Assembly (NCBI RefSeq): GCF_000503775.1
Contig: NZ_KI629782.1
Location: 620,001-684,000 of the forward strand
Length of the DNA: 64,000 nt
Reading direction: 5' to 3'
Source of the DNA: Brevibacillus panacihumi W25
GTDB lineage: Bacteria > Bacillota > Bacilli > Brevibacillales > Brevibacillaceae
In this document: piece by piece, positions 49,074 through 58,061 of the stretch
Layout: every line of letters begins with the position of its first letter
Numbering within the stretch: the stretch's first letter is position 1
Translations under genes and position numbers: made by a program
The notes under the pieces: generated by a model
Told to the model about the DNA's origin: nothing
Seen by the model: the letters and a program-made list of their open reading frames with translations, nothing else
Databases searched by the model: none

Positions 49074-50959
49074 ATCGAGTAGGAGGGGGTGACTAACCCC
49101 CGTCCTCTCACACCACCGTACGTACCGTTCGGTATACGGCGGTTCATTTAGGTATGACGCAAATAGGTGTATCTGTCTGACAAACTCTTCAAACCTTGAT
49201 TACGCCAGTAAGCATTATTCAATGCTCGGTGAAGAATTGGACTACATGCAATTCGCCATTGTTTCTTTCGTGAATTGCCCCATTCATAGGCTTTTTCCTT
49301 GGGAACTCCTAAGGAGATAAGCCTTTTTACTTTTGTTTTCGGGCGCTTCCACTCTTTCCAGAGACACATTCGGAGTCTTCTTCGAATCCATTCGTCAAGA
49401 TGGCTGAACACCGAAGGGGTATCAGCCAAGGCAAAATAGCCACACCAACCTGTAAGGTACTCATTGAGATCGTCAATTCTGTATTCCATTGGGAGTGGTT
49501 TAGTGCGGGAGGTGATCTCCCGAATCCTCTGTTTTGCTCGCTTCAGACTATCGTTCGCTATTCGAATCTTGGGCGATTTGTTCACCGTGAAACTGAAACC
49601 AAGAAATTTACGATTCCATGGGCGATCAACGGCGCTTTTCTCCATGTTGACTTTTAGCTTGAGCTTTCTCTCAATGAACGTGGTCACGGAATCCATCACG
49701 CGGATTCCTGCCTTCTTTGACTTCACATAGATGTTGCAGTCATCTGCGTAGCGAAGGAATCGAAGCCCCCGCTTTTCCAGTTCCTTGTCGAGTTCGTGCA
49801 ACATGATATTGGATAAGAGCGGACTCAACGGGCCACCTTGCGGCACCCCTTGATCGCTTTCAATTTCCATACCATTAACCATAATCCCTGATTCGAGATA
49901 GCGTCGGATGAGGGTTAGGATAGTTCTGTCTTTGACATGTTTTGCGATAAGCCCCATAAGTTTATCGTGGTTTACCTTATCGAAGAACTTCTCAAGATCC
50001 ATGTCTACGACCCAACGGTATCCTTCCTCGATGTATGTCTGTGCCTTCTTGACTGCGTCATGTCCCCGTCTTCTTGGACGGAATCCATGACTATGTTCGG
50101 AGAACATAGGATCAAATATCGGAGAAAGAACCTGTGCAATTGCTTGTTGGATGAGACGGTCGGTCACGGTAGGAATGCCTAATAGCCGAACACCACCGTT
50201 CAGTTTCGGGATTTCGACTCGTCGGACTGGCGAAGGTACATAGGTTCCATTCTCCAATGACGCTCGTAGGGAGTCCCAGTTGGATAAGATATGTTGACGT
50301 AGGGATTTTACGGACATACCATCCACACCGTGGCTTCCTTTGTTCTTTTCTACTCGCTTTAGTGCCAACAGGAGGTTTTCCCGTGACAGCAGTTGTCCCA
50401 TCATAAAACCAGATATCCTTTCGCGTGAACGTTCTTTCTACTTGTGCCACTCTCTATTCCGCCCTCTTGAAGTCCCCCATGGATTCACCATTTCCTCCTT
50501 CAAGTAAGTCCATCTGGATTGTCTGCATCATCATAAAGAGTGAACGCCTAGCGTCCCGTTCTTCCTAAATGTTCGGCCCTTCCCGTTTCAAGCGTCCTCT
50601 ACTCCGGTACTATGGCCTCTGCTGACTCCTGACCGTTCAGTTTCTCCTAGCGGAGAAGGTTACCATGAGGGCATGGCGTCCCAGTCAGGTCTCCCCGGGT
50701 AAGAACGTTGTCTTTCCCTCCATCCACCTGCTTCATTTACTCCCGATAGCCTTTGGCAACATGGACTTCGTCTTGTATGGCAGACTCATCCAGCTATCGT
50801 TAGCCTCATATGAAGTTCGTGTTCCTCAGGCCGGAGGTTTGCCGCAGACTTCCTTCAGATTCCACCTCGCGGTGGACACCCTTGTCGTAAGCTAGTGGCT
50901 ACTGTTGCCTTCGCCATTCGGGACTTTCACCCTAGAGACAACGCCCATGCCGGGCACAC
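49074..50959 (-). mobile_element. Group II intron, bacterial class C
   Basis: About 1886 bp, minus strand. The 5' end GTGTGCCCGG (complement of 50950-50959) follows the class C consensus, and domain V is seen as the hairpin CCGTATACCGAACGGTACGTACGG upstream of a domain VI hairpin GGGGGTTAGTCACCCCC ending CTCGAT (49074). An intact reverse transcriptase/maturase lies in domain IV. The insertion point is seven to eight bases after the T-rich end of the ypuI-like terminator, exactly the target preference of class C introns. The predicted 3' exon begins TAAACCGC. All parts look intact, so the ribozyme may be active. Confidence 0.88.
49148..50404 (-). CDS. ltrA: Group II intron reverse transcriptase/maturase
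   Basis: The 418-residue intron-encoded protein has RT domains with GVDGM (about 26-30), RLLGIPTVTDRLIQQA, GFRPRRRGHDAV, DMDLEKFFDKVNHD, QGVPQGGPLSPLLSN and the catalytic YADD (219-222), then maturase domain X with the GIIM-type DDLNEYLTGWCGYF. There is no En endonuclease domain, as usual in class C, which move into single-stranded or structured DNA near terminators. It promotes splicing and reverse splicing of its host intron. ATG 50404 follows AAAGGATATCTGG. The frame is uninterrupted. Confidence 0.93.
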   Translation of the reverse strand: MMGQLLSRENLLLALKRVEKNKGSHGVDGMSVKSLRQHILSNWDSLRASLENGTYVPSPVRRVEIPKLNGGVRLLGIPTVTDRLIQQAIAQVLSPIFDPMFSEHSHGFRPRRRGHDAVKKAQTYIEEGYRWVVDMDLEKFFDKVNHDKLMGLIAKHVKDRTILTLIRRYLESGIMVNGMEIESDQGVPQGGPLSPLLSNIMLHELDKELEKRGLRFLRYADDCNIYVKSKKAGIRVMDSVTTFIERKLKLKVNMEKSAVDRPWNRKFLGFSFTVNKSPKIRIANDSLKRAKQRIREITSRTKPLPMEYRIDDLNEYLTGWCGYFALADTPSVFSHLDEWIRRRLRMCLWKEWKRPKTKVKRLISLGVPKEKAYEWGNSRKKQWRIACSPILHRALNNAYWRNQGLKSLSDRYTYLRHT

Positions 50960-50965
50960 CATTAG

Positions 50966-50996
50966 AAAAGCACAGGCTTTTACGCCTGTGCTTTTT
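50966..50996 (-). terminator. ypuI-like gene terminator, target of the intron
   Basis: Minus strand AAAAAGCACAGGC / GCCTGTGCTTTT hairpin. The ypuI-like stop codon lies in the loop; the intron begins seven bases beyond the stem and T-tract. Confidence 0.9.
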
Positions 50997-51486
50997 GCAT
51001 CCGTTTTTTGGTAATGTAGTCGGTTTCGTAATATTGAAGCTCGTCACGCAACTGCTCAAATACTTTAGATAAAGACAATGTCAGATTTTCTAATTCTGGT
51101 GTTACTTTTTTCCGGAAAATGATGGAGTCCTGGTTGGTATAAGCATATCTGCCGTCTTCGTCGTACACTTCGCCTTTTGGATAGTAAAAGTTGTTGATAC
51201 AGCTATGATATACCTGGTACAAGACTTCTTCTGCAAACTCCTCGTTGAATCGTGCACGGCGCAGGGAAACTCCCAGCCTTTCGTAAGCATTTTCACAATA
51301 TACCAGCAAATGCCGCAGGTCAGAAAGGTAGTTACGATAGTAGGACTCATACTCTTCCGGATCACCGGACTGAGCTACGAGGCTGTTCAAGGTAACCTGG
51401 TTCAAGTAGCGTTCCAATTCCATGCTGACCTTTTTCAACTTCGTATACGTCTCTTCGCACAATTGCTTCAGATGAGTTGCTGACAT
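50980..51486 (-). CDS. ypuI: YpuI family protein (DUF3907)
   Basis: The 168-residue soluble protein shows the YpuI pattern: [14 protein letters not shown] near the N-terminus, [33 protein letters not shown] and [16 protein letters not shown] at the end, matching B. subtilis YpuI in both order and length (about 170). ATG 51486 follows AAGGGGGACATT; the upstream extension to 51555 lacks an RBS. Function is unknown; all-helical fold. The gene ends inside its own terminator, immediately beyond which lies the group II intron. Confidence 0.82.
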   Translation of the reverse strand: MSATHLKQLCEETYTKLKKVSMELERYLNQVTLNSLVAQSGDPEEYESYYRNYLSDLRHLLVYCENAYERLGVSLRRARFNEEFAEEVLYQVYHSCINNFYYPKGEVYDEDGRYAYTNQDSIIFRKKVTPELENLTLSLSKVFEQLRDELQYYETDYITKKRMQKAQA

Positions 51487-51581
51487 AATGTCCCCCTTGC
51501 GTTGAAGAATCTGCCTTTTTACAAGTAAGTATATAGGATAGATTCTTTGTAGCACAAGGTTTTCTTTTCAGAAAATGTTGT

Positions 51582-52757
51582 CTATCCCACCATTGATTCG
51601 CTAGCAGGATGGGTTATTTTCCTGTTCTGGTACAGATAGATCAGATAGGAAACAAACAAGCTAACCAAGGTCATGAATCCCAGCACGATCATATCCTGCG
51701 TTAGGGCGGAAAGCCCGTGACCTTTGGACAGGATTTCGCGTACGCCGTCCAGGAAATACGTCAGCGGCAGGGATTTGCCGATCGCCGCTATATAGCTTGG
51801 CATCGACAGAAACGGCCAGGTGTACCCCGACAGCATGAACGACGGCACTGCGATCAACATGGCGATTTGTGTAGATTGGAGTTGATCTTTGAAAAGGAAT
51901 GAGATCATGTAGCCAATCGCCAGAACCGCGATATTGAACAGGGAAGCGATCACCATCAGATCCATCGTACTGCCGTAGTACGGAATGCCGAAGCCTTTGA
52001 GCAAAAGACTGAAGCCCAGGACCATATTCAAGGTTCCGGCGAGAAAATACGGCAGCAGCTTGGCTAATGTAATCTCCCAGAAGCTGTACGTGGCGATGGT
52101 CGAATGCCATGTTCCTTCTTCCTTCTGTTGAGTGACGGATAGCGCCACCCCAAGAAAGAGGACCTGTTGCAGGACGGTTCCAGCCAGCCCGAACACCATG
52201 AAGCTAAGGTAGCTGAACGTCGGATTGTACAAGACCCGGTAGCGGAAATCAATCCCCGTGTAGAGCGTTTTTCCTTCTTCTCCCCAGCGTCCCGCGGCTT
52301 CCAGCTTCTTGAGCGTCGCACCGGCTGAGACCGTTTTGATGACGCTGTTGGCGGCCCGAACAGCCGTGTTGGAGATCATCATATTGCTTCCGTCGATCAC
52401 CGTCAGCACTTCAGCCTCTCTTCCCGCCTTGACGTTTCGCTCCAGATCAGGCGGGATGATCAGGGCAATCTGCGCCTTGCCCTGATCCACCATGCGCATC
52501 GCTTCCGTCTCTGTATCGACCAGTCCGATCATTCCGAAGGTCTGGTCCGCTTCAAAACCGCGATACAGTTCACGGCTGAGTTCGGTTTGGTCCGAATCGA
52601 CCATCACAGTCGGGATTTGCATCACTTTTTTCTCGCTGTACAAGAACCCGAAAAGCGTCAAGTACATGATCGGCACGATAAAGACAACGAGCCGAATTGT
52701 TTTATTGGTAAATAATTTTTTCCATTCCATCCAGAACAGGTGGGAGAAGTTACTCAC
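51582..52757 (-). CDS. ABC-2 type transporter permease (exporter)
   Basis: The 391-residue membrane protein has one N-terminal helix (about 22-40), a large external domain (45-170), then five to six helices in the C-terminal half, typical of ABC2_membrane_3/YhgE-like drug or lipid exporter permeases. GTG 52757 follows AAGGAGCTGGTTTCG, overlapping the end of the HlyD-like gene by eight bases, so the two are translationally coupled. No ATP-binding subunit is encoded here; it must be supplied elsewhere or the partner is missing. The operon is controlled by a TetR-type regulator encoded upstream. Confidence 0.85.
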   Translation of the reverse strand: MSNFSHLFWMEWKKLFTNKTIRLVVFIVPIMYLTLFGFLYSEKKVMQIPTVMVDSDQTELSRELYRGFEADQTFGMIGLVDTETEAMRMVDQGKAQIALIIPPDLERNVKAGREAEVLTVIDGSNMMISNTAVRAANSVIKTVSAGATLKKLEAAGRWGEEGKTLYTGIDFRYRVLYNPTFSYLSFMVFGLAGTVLQQVLFLGVALSVTQQKEEGTWHSTIATYSFWEITLAKLLPYFLAGTLNMVLGFSLLLKGFGIPYYGSTMDLMVIASLFNIAVLAIGYMISFLFKDQLQSTQIAMLIAVPSFMLSGYTWPFLSMPSYIAAIGKSLPLTYFLDGVREILSKGHGLSALTQDMIVLGFMTLVSLFVSYLIYLYQNRKITHPASESMVG

Positions 52758-53943
52758 CGAAACCAGCTCCTTCTAACCCCCACTCCACCGTGATGCCCGG
52801 ACGAATGCTGGCATCTGCCAGAATCACTTTGACAGCGAAGGCGCGGATGTCGCGATCCCCCAGCTCCTGTGTCGCTTTTTTCACGGCGAAGTCAGCAGCT
52901 GGTGCGATAGTTGCCACTTTTCCCTCGACTTCTTGATTGAGGGCAGGTACATATAGCTTCACGGTATCTCCGGCTTTTACCGTTCCCAGCGCGAATTCAT
53001 TGACATAAAACTTGACGTAATGGTCAGCCTTTGCCTGAATCGTCACGACTGTGAAGCCTTGCGACACGAGCTCCCCTTTTTGCACGGCGATTGATTTGAC
53101 CACGCCGTCTACGGGAGAGGTCAGCTTAGTATTGTTCAGATACGCTTCGATCTCTTCCAAAGCCCCTTTTGCCTGCTGGACTCCCGCTTCTGCGGATTGG
53201 ACATCCAACTGCTTCAGTCCGACCTGACCACGTCCAGCCACTGCTTGATCATAGGCCGCTTTCGCCTGATCTAGCTGAGCTTGCGCCGCGTCGACTTGTT
53301 CACGTCGAGCACCCGACTGCGCCATCTTCAATTGTTCGTCAGCCGCTTTCAGCTCGGCTTGCGCTTTGTCCATTTGCATTTGGGCCTCTTCCATTTTCAC
53401 CTGTGGAATGGCGCCTTCTGCCAGCAGCTTGTTCATACGCTCCAGATTGGTAGCTGCGATTTCCTTCGCCGTTTGCGCCGCTTGCAGCTTCGCTTTGAGC
53501 TGGGCGATTTCTTCTTGGCGTGCGCCGTTTTTATTGGCTTCCAGTTGCGCTTTGGCAGAGGCTACTACGGCTTGTGCCTGATCGACCTGCGCGCTGCTGG
53601 AGCTGTCGGTTAAAGCAACACCTTTTTTTGCCTGTTCCAGCTTGACCTGAGCTAGTCGATAAGCTCCCTGGGCCTGTTCTTTTTTCGCGAGAAGCTCTTC
53701 GCTGCTCAAGGTGGCGATCAATTGCCCCGCCTTCACCTCGTCCCCTTCTGCCACACTGATTTGTTCGATCGAACCTCCCATTTTAAACGAGAGATCCACT
53801 TCCGTTCCTTCCACCACCCCTGTCAGAGATTGGGCGGAGTGTCCCGCTACATTGCCGATACCCGGCCCCAATAAAAAAGTACCTAAAACCGCGATGCCGG
53901 CCACAAAGCCAGCCATCCCGATCCATGCTCGTTTCTTGTTCAT
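52750..53943 (-). CDS. HlyD-family membrane fusion protein
   Basis: The 397-residue adaptor has an N-terminal membrane anchor (residues 5-27), a biotinyl-lipoyl half (about 45-80: GGSIEQISVAEGDEVKAGQL), a long alpha-helical hairpin coiled coil (80-260, rich in Ala/Gln/Lys: QVKLEQAKKG, AKAQLEANKNGARQEEI), the second lipoyl half (275-310: VDGVVKSIAVQKGELV) and a beta-barrel. It links an inner-membrane exporter to the outside; in Gram-positives it acts beside an ABC-2 permease. ATG 53943 follows GGAGGG; it is the middle gene of tetR-hlyD-permease. Confidence 0.9.
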   Translation of the reverse strand: MNKKRAWIGMAGFVAGIAVLGTFLLGPGIGNVAGHSAQSLTGVVEGTEVDLSFKMGGSIEQISVAEGDEVKAGQLIATLSSEELLAKKEQAQGAYRLAQVKLEQAKKGVALTDSSSSAQVDQAQAVVASAKAQLEANKNGARQEEIAQLKAKLQAAQTAKEIAATNLERMNKLLAEGAIPQVKMEEAQMQMDKAQAELKAADEQLKMAQSGARREQVDAAQAQLDQAKAAYDQAVAGRGQVGLKQLDVQSAEAGVQQAKGALEEIEAYLNNTKLTSPVDGVVKSIAVQKGELVSQGFTVVTIQAKADHYVKFYVNEFALGTVKAGDTVKLYVPALNQEVEGKVATIAPAADFAVKKATQELGDRDIRAFAVKVILADASIRPGITVEWGLEGAGFGE

Positions 53944-54012
53944 CTCGGTGTTTCCCTCCATGTCTATCTACACTCGATTTCAGACCAGCCCCGGTGAGGA
54001 AAGGCATTCGGT

Positions 54013-54588
54013 CTATTCCAGCAAAGCCCCGTCAAGCATCAGCAGCAACGTCTTCCTGCTCGCCTCGATGTCGACCGGTTCATTGCGAAACTGTTTGCGC
54101 AAAGCTGTGAATCCCACCATGCCAAACAAGGCGGAAGCAAGTGTCTGGATATCCGCATCCTGGCGAATAAATCCTTGCTCCTTCAGATCGTGCATGTACC
54201 CTTCCATCATGGTGAAATAGTTGGTTAACAGCTTTCCGGCAAACTGATTGCGCTGTTCATCTGTTGTAAAAATACTGAGGAGCAAAAAGCACAGCTCCCG
54301 GTTCTCGGAAAAGAAGTGAAGATGACCATCCAGTATGCTCTTCATGCGGTCTTCCAGAGACAAGGTCTCATCCTGAATCACGCTGTCCACAGAGTAGATC
54401 AGCATCTTCACGCCTCTTTCGACTACGTACCAGAATAACTCTTCTTTCGTAGCAAAATGATAATACAAGGTGCCTTTTGCGACCTGGGCGATTTCAGCAA
54501 TCGAATCCATGGTCGTTTCGCTGTACCCGAATTGGGAAAAGGCAGTTAATGCTCCTTGGGCAATCTGGTCTTTTTTTGAAGTCGACAT
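54013..54588 (-). CDS. TetR/AcrR-family transcriptional regulator
   Basis: The 191-residue repressor has an N-terminal helix-turn-helix (about residues 10-55: QGALTAFSQFGYSETTMD, AQVAKGTLYYHFATKEELF) and a helical ligand domain (60-190). ATG 54588 follows AAGGAGTGTGGGAGTG. It lies 69 bases upstream of the HlyD gene on the same strand and very probably controls the export operon, binding the dyad ACTGAC-TG-GTCAGT at 54617-54630 just upstream of its own start. The inducer is unknown; hydrophobic drugs or lipids are typical for such pairs. Confidence 0.92.
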   Translation of the reverse strand: MSTSKKDQIAQGALTAFSQFGYSETTMDSIAEIAQVAKGTLYYHFATKEELFWYVVERGVKMLIYSVDSVIQDETLSLEDRMKSILDGHLHFFSENRELCFLLLSIFTTDEQRNQFAGKLLTNYFTMMEGYMHDLKEQGFIRQDADIQTLASALFGMVGFTALRKQFRNEPVDIEASRKTLLLMLDGALLE

Positions 54589-54616
54589 CACTCCCACACT
54601 CCTTATTGTTTTTTGA

Positions 54617-54630
54617 ACTGACTGGTCAGT
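54617..54630. promoter_or_regulatory. TetR-type operator candidate
   Basis: ACTGACTGGTCAGT, a 6-2-6 perfect dyad 28 bases upstream of the tetR start codon, where an autoregulatory site is expected. Confidence 0.7.
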
Positions 54631-54681
54631 ACAAAAATAGTGTATTGTTTTTTCCAAGATTCGTCAAGAGGTGGACGAAAG

Positions 54682-54733
54682 AAAAAAGAGCCGTCCCTTG
54701 CGTCATGTACATGACCCCTGGGACAGCCCCTAA
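54682..54733 (-). terminator. Intrinsic terminator of the BTAD regulator gene
   Basis: Minus strand GGGGCTGTCCCAGGGGTCAT...ATGACGCAAGGGACGGCTCTTTTTT, a long stem with T6. Confidence 0.85.
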
Positions 54734-54738
54734 CCTTC

Positions 54739-57700
54739 TCAATCTCCGATAATCTGATGATACATCGCTACAGTCGCAGGCATCGGTTCCACGCCCAACT
54801 GCACTCTCAGCTTGTTGACGCATTTTTCGTACCAGCGAATGGCCTGTGTGCGATTGTTTTGTAGAAAATAGGCGCGCATCAGCAGGCGATATGCTTCTTC
54901 CCAGCAATCGTCGACACGCAGGATAGCTTCGCTCCAGCGAATCGTCTTTTCCCAATCCTGTCTCTGCAGCCCGATCTGTGCCAATCTCTCTGCCCCGCGC
55001 AAGAACAACTCCTGCAATCGGTCTCGTTCTGAGGAACACCACTCTTCGTACCGACATTCAGGCAGGTAAGGCCCTTGATAATACGCAAGCCCTTTTTCCA
55101 GCAGCTTGGCCGCCTGTACGAAATCACGCTCTTCCAGCCCCAGAGAGACCCATCTTTCAAATTCCTCTACGTCGATGTGGTAGCCCGAAGCGCTGTTACA
55201 TCCGTAAGAAGAACCGTGCCGCTGGATGAAAAAGGCGTCCGTGCGTGCCGCCCGGTCAGGCTCCAGGGCTTTGTGGACGGCGTTGAGAGCGACCTTGAAG
55301 TCACGTGTTGCTGATTCGTCATCGCGCCCTTCCCACAACAGGTTGATGATCTCCTCGCGCGTGAGCATCTGATGCCGTTTGGTAATCAGTAACTGAAACA
55401 ACAGCTTGGCGTTTCCCCGCTGCCACGCCTTGTCCGGCAGCTCCTGCTCGCCCAGCCAGACGCGAAACTGTCCCATCGTCTGGATTCGCAAGGTATAGCC
55501 AGGGTGGAAGCTGACCTGCTGCAAGCCCAGCTCTCCTAACAGTGATGTGACGTAATCCGGGACAATCTGCCTGCGGCTGGCTTCGAGCAAGACCGGCATG
55601 AATGCCTGGACGTCATGCGGGGTGAGCATCGTCTGACGCTGCAAAAGAAACTCGTATTCGCCCGTTTGCATCAGTGACAATGCCTGGGTCATGGCTTGTT
55701 GAAACAGATCCCATTTTTTGTTGCGGTACGCCAGCAACCCCAGCCACAATTGGCAGATCACAACACCGTAGCTGTCTTTGCAAAGACGAAGCCGTTCGCT
55801 GCAATCCTGGATCACCTCTACGGCATCTTCATCTTTGCGGCTTTTCGCATAGGCGATTCCGACAGCGAGCCGCACGAGGCTGTTCAGCCAATCATCCCGC
55901 ATGGCTTCCGTTTCCTGCATCCCGCGTCTGCCCCAGAAAAGCGCCTGCTCCAAGGCCTTTTCCTTGCCGTAGAGCAGCGTGAGCCCGAGAAGCGTCTCTG
56001 ATTTTCCACGGGTAGACTGCAGCTCCTCCATCATCCGCAAGCCTTTTTCGTACAGCTTGCGGATTTCGTCAAAGGGGAGTTCCTGACTGATCAGCGCCGC
56101 GTGCGCCTTGCGGACATAGCCGTTCGCTTCGACAAAGGGAGAATGTGCTGCCTGCCCCAGCTCAATCGCCGTCTCTGCGGCAGCCCAGCCCCGCTCCCAT
56201 TCGCCATTCAAGGCAAAGACAAACGACAGCAGCAAAGATGTCTCCCGATAAGAACGGGTCAGCGCTGGGTGCCTGGTTTGCTCCAGGGTCCACTTCTCCT
56301 CCAACAACGCAATAGCCTCCTGCAAGCGCCCCGTACGAAACAATAAGCGCGATTCAAGCTCTACCTCTGTCTGTTGCTCCAGCTCCTGGCTTCGTTGGTA
56401 CCAATCCGCTGCCTGCTTGGCATCTCCGCGATTGGTATAGATCTCCGCCAACAGACGATACAGGCGGGATGCCAGCTCCCGTTCCGGCACATCTGCCGGC
56501 AGCAATTGGATCGCCCGCTTCAGCAGTTCCTCTGCCCGAACATTCTGCACGCTGTCCAGATGAACCCGCGCCAACCCCTCCAGTCCGCGACATAGACCGT
56601 GCCGATCATTTTTTTGTTCACACAAACGGATAAACACCTGATAGGAATCAAATGCCTGTCGATAAATGCAGCGATACCGTTCGACTTCAGCCTGATAAAA
56701 CCAAAGCCAATGCTGACCGTCCTTGACCTTGATCGGCAGCACGCTGGCCCAGTGATATAGCAAATCCAGCTTTCCGTCCAATAGCAGCCCATCAGAAGCT
56801 TGTGCCAGCCACTCTCCCAAGAGTTCCCATTCTTCCGCCAGCATGAGGCATTCGTAGGCCTTGCCTGCCTCGCCCTTGCGATGGTACCAATGTGCCGCCT
56901 GTCGGTTGACGCGCAGGTAAACAGCGGGATCGGAAGCCAGCTTGCTTGCCATAAGCCTGCGAAAAAGCGGGTGAAACGAGTAGTTCCCGTCAGAGTCTTC
57001 CGAGAGAAACAAGTGGCTGCGCTTTGCTTCGTGCAGCAGCCCCACGCTTTTCTCCCCCAGAACTTGACAGCAATCCTGGGCATCAAAATCCGTAAATACC
57101 GCAGACTCTATCAAAAACTTCTGCATGTCAGGTTCCAGCTTCGCCCAAACCTCGGCTTCCAGCAAATACATCAGCCGTGACAACTCGCGCAGGCTGTCGG
57201 CAACGGTACTGCCACGCGCCACCCGTTCTCCAAAGGAACGCAGGGCCATGATCCATCCCTGGGCTACCTGCTCGACGCGATCCCACTCCTCTGCTTGCAA
57301 AATTACCTCATATTCATCCTGGTAGAAGGTCTCGCTTTCTTCACGGGTAAAAGCCAGATCCGGGGTGCTTAACTCCATGCAGTCCCCGCGCGCCGCCATC
57401 AAATCCAGCCCGGGCCATCTGGGGCGAGTCCGGGTGAGAATCAGCAGCTTTCCGCGCAAAGGGAGGTGCATGGCGATCTTTTCCACAAAACGATCCGCTT
57501 CCCCGCCCTCCTGGATGAGATGGTAATCATCCAGGACAATGGCAGGTAGCTTGGGACAAGTGATGCACTCCTGCAAAAAAAGCTCGGCCATTTCCCGTCC
57601 GTCCACTTGTGCAGACTGCTCGCGGGCGCTAGTAAGCCGTTCCCTCAGGTTTTGCCCAAAATCTGAATGATGCCTCCGTATACTCTCCAATAGTCCCAGC

Positions 57701-57939
57701 AAAAACAAGGACAGCTCCGCATCCTCTTCGCCACAGCGGTACCAGCTCGCCTCCATTCCGGCATCATGGAGGTAAGTCGAGACAGCAGTCGATTTGCCAT
57801 ACCCCATCTCCGCGTGGATCAGACCAAGTGTCGCATGAGCGAGCAATCGCATTTTTTTAGCCAAGGCAGGGCGACGCAGAACCACCGTTTTTGGTATGGG
57901 AGGGGTTATTTTCATCAGAGAGACTTGTGTCGTATCCAT
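54739..57939 (-). CDS. Large MalT/AfsR-like regulator with C-terminal BTAD domain
   Basis: The 1066-residue protein has an N-terminal STAND-type ATPase (about 25-330) with Walker A AEMGYGKSTAVS and Walker B-like AIVLDDYHLI, a long helical TPR-like region (about 330-800), then a C-terminal OmpR-like DNA-binding domain (about 830-910: TMGQFRVWLGEQEL, MLTREEIINLLWEG) followed by a BTAD domain (925-1060: GYHIDVEEFERWV, YQGPYLPECRYEEW, AIRWYEKCVNKLRVQLGVEP). Such AfsR/MalT hybrids are ATP-dependent activators sensing small ligands. ATG 57939 follows GAGGAG. It is divergent from nothing and stands alone; the targets are unknown. Confidence 0.88.
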   Translation of the reverse strand: MDTTQVSLMKITPPIPKTVVLRRPALAKKMRLLAHATLGLIHAEMGYGKSTAVSTYLHDAGMEASWYRCGEEDAELSLFLLGLLESIRRHHSDFGQNLRERLTSAREQSAQVDGREMAELFLQECITCPKLPAIVLDDYHLIQEGGEADRFVEKIAMHLPLRGKLLILTRTRPRWPGLDLMAARGDCMELSTPDLAFTREESETFYQDEYEVILQAEEWDRVEQVAQGWIMALRSFGERVARGSTVADSLRELSRLMYLLEAEVWAKLEPDMQKFLIESAVFTDFDAQDCCQVLGEKSVGLLHEAKRSHLFLSEDSDGNYSFHPLFRRLMASKLASDPAVYLRVNRQAAHWYHRKGEAGKAYECLMLAEEWELLGEWLAQASDGLLLDGKLDLLYHWASVLPIKVKDGQHWLWFYQAEVERYRCIYRQAFDSYQVFIRLCEQKNDRHGLCRGLEGLARVHLDSVQNVRAEELLKRAIQLLPADVPERELASRLYRLLAEIYTNRGDAKQAADWYQRSQELEQQTEVELESRLLFRTGRLQEAIALLEEKWTLEQTRHPALTRSYRETSLLLSFVFALNGEWERGWAAAETAIELGQAAHSPFVEANGYVRKAHAALISQELPFDEIRKLYEKGLRMMEELQSTRGKSETLLGLTLLYGKEKALEQALFWGRRGMQETEAMRDDWLNSLVRLAVGIAYAKSRKDEDAVEVIQDCSERLRLCKDSYGVVICQLWLGLLAYRNKKWDLFQQAMTQALSLMQTGEYEFLLQRQTMLTPHDVQAFMPVLLEASRRQIVPDYVTSLLGELGLQQVSFHPGYTLRIQTMGQFRVWLGEQELPDKAWQRGNAKLLFQLLITKRHQMLTREEIINLLWEGRDDESATRDFKVALNAVHKALEPDRAARTDAFFIQRHGSSYGCNSASGYHIDVEEFERWVSLGLEERDFVQAAKLLEKGLAYYQGPYLPECRYEEWCSSERDRLQELFLRGAERLAQIGLQRQDWEKTIRWSEAILRVDDCWEEAYRLLMRAYFLQNNRTQAIRWYEKCVNKLRVQLGVEPMPATVAMYHQIIGD

Positions 57940-58032
57940 ACGCTGCACTCCTCACCGTTCACCTTTCCTATCCCCATGTATTCCTCATCAGTCTGTCTAA
58001 TCCCTGCCATTACCTTTCAAGCGCAAAAGCCA

Positions 58033-58061
58033 AAAAAGCCCACCCGGGCAACAGGTGGCGC
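58033..58061 (-). terminator. Terminator of the YhcN-like gene
   Basis: Minus strand AGCGCCACC...GGTGGGCTTTTTT hairpin with one unpaired base and T6, directly after the stop. Confidence 0.65.

Noticed and set aside
52750..52757. Overlap of HlyD and permease genes considered as a frameshift fusion
   Set aside because: Both proteins are full length with independent starts; the eight-base overlap fits ordinary translational coupling.
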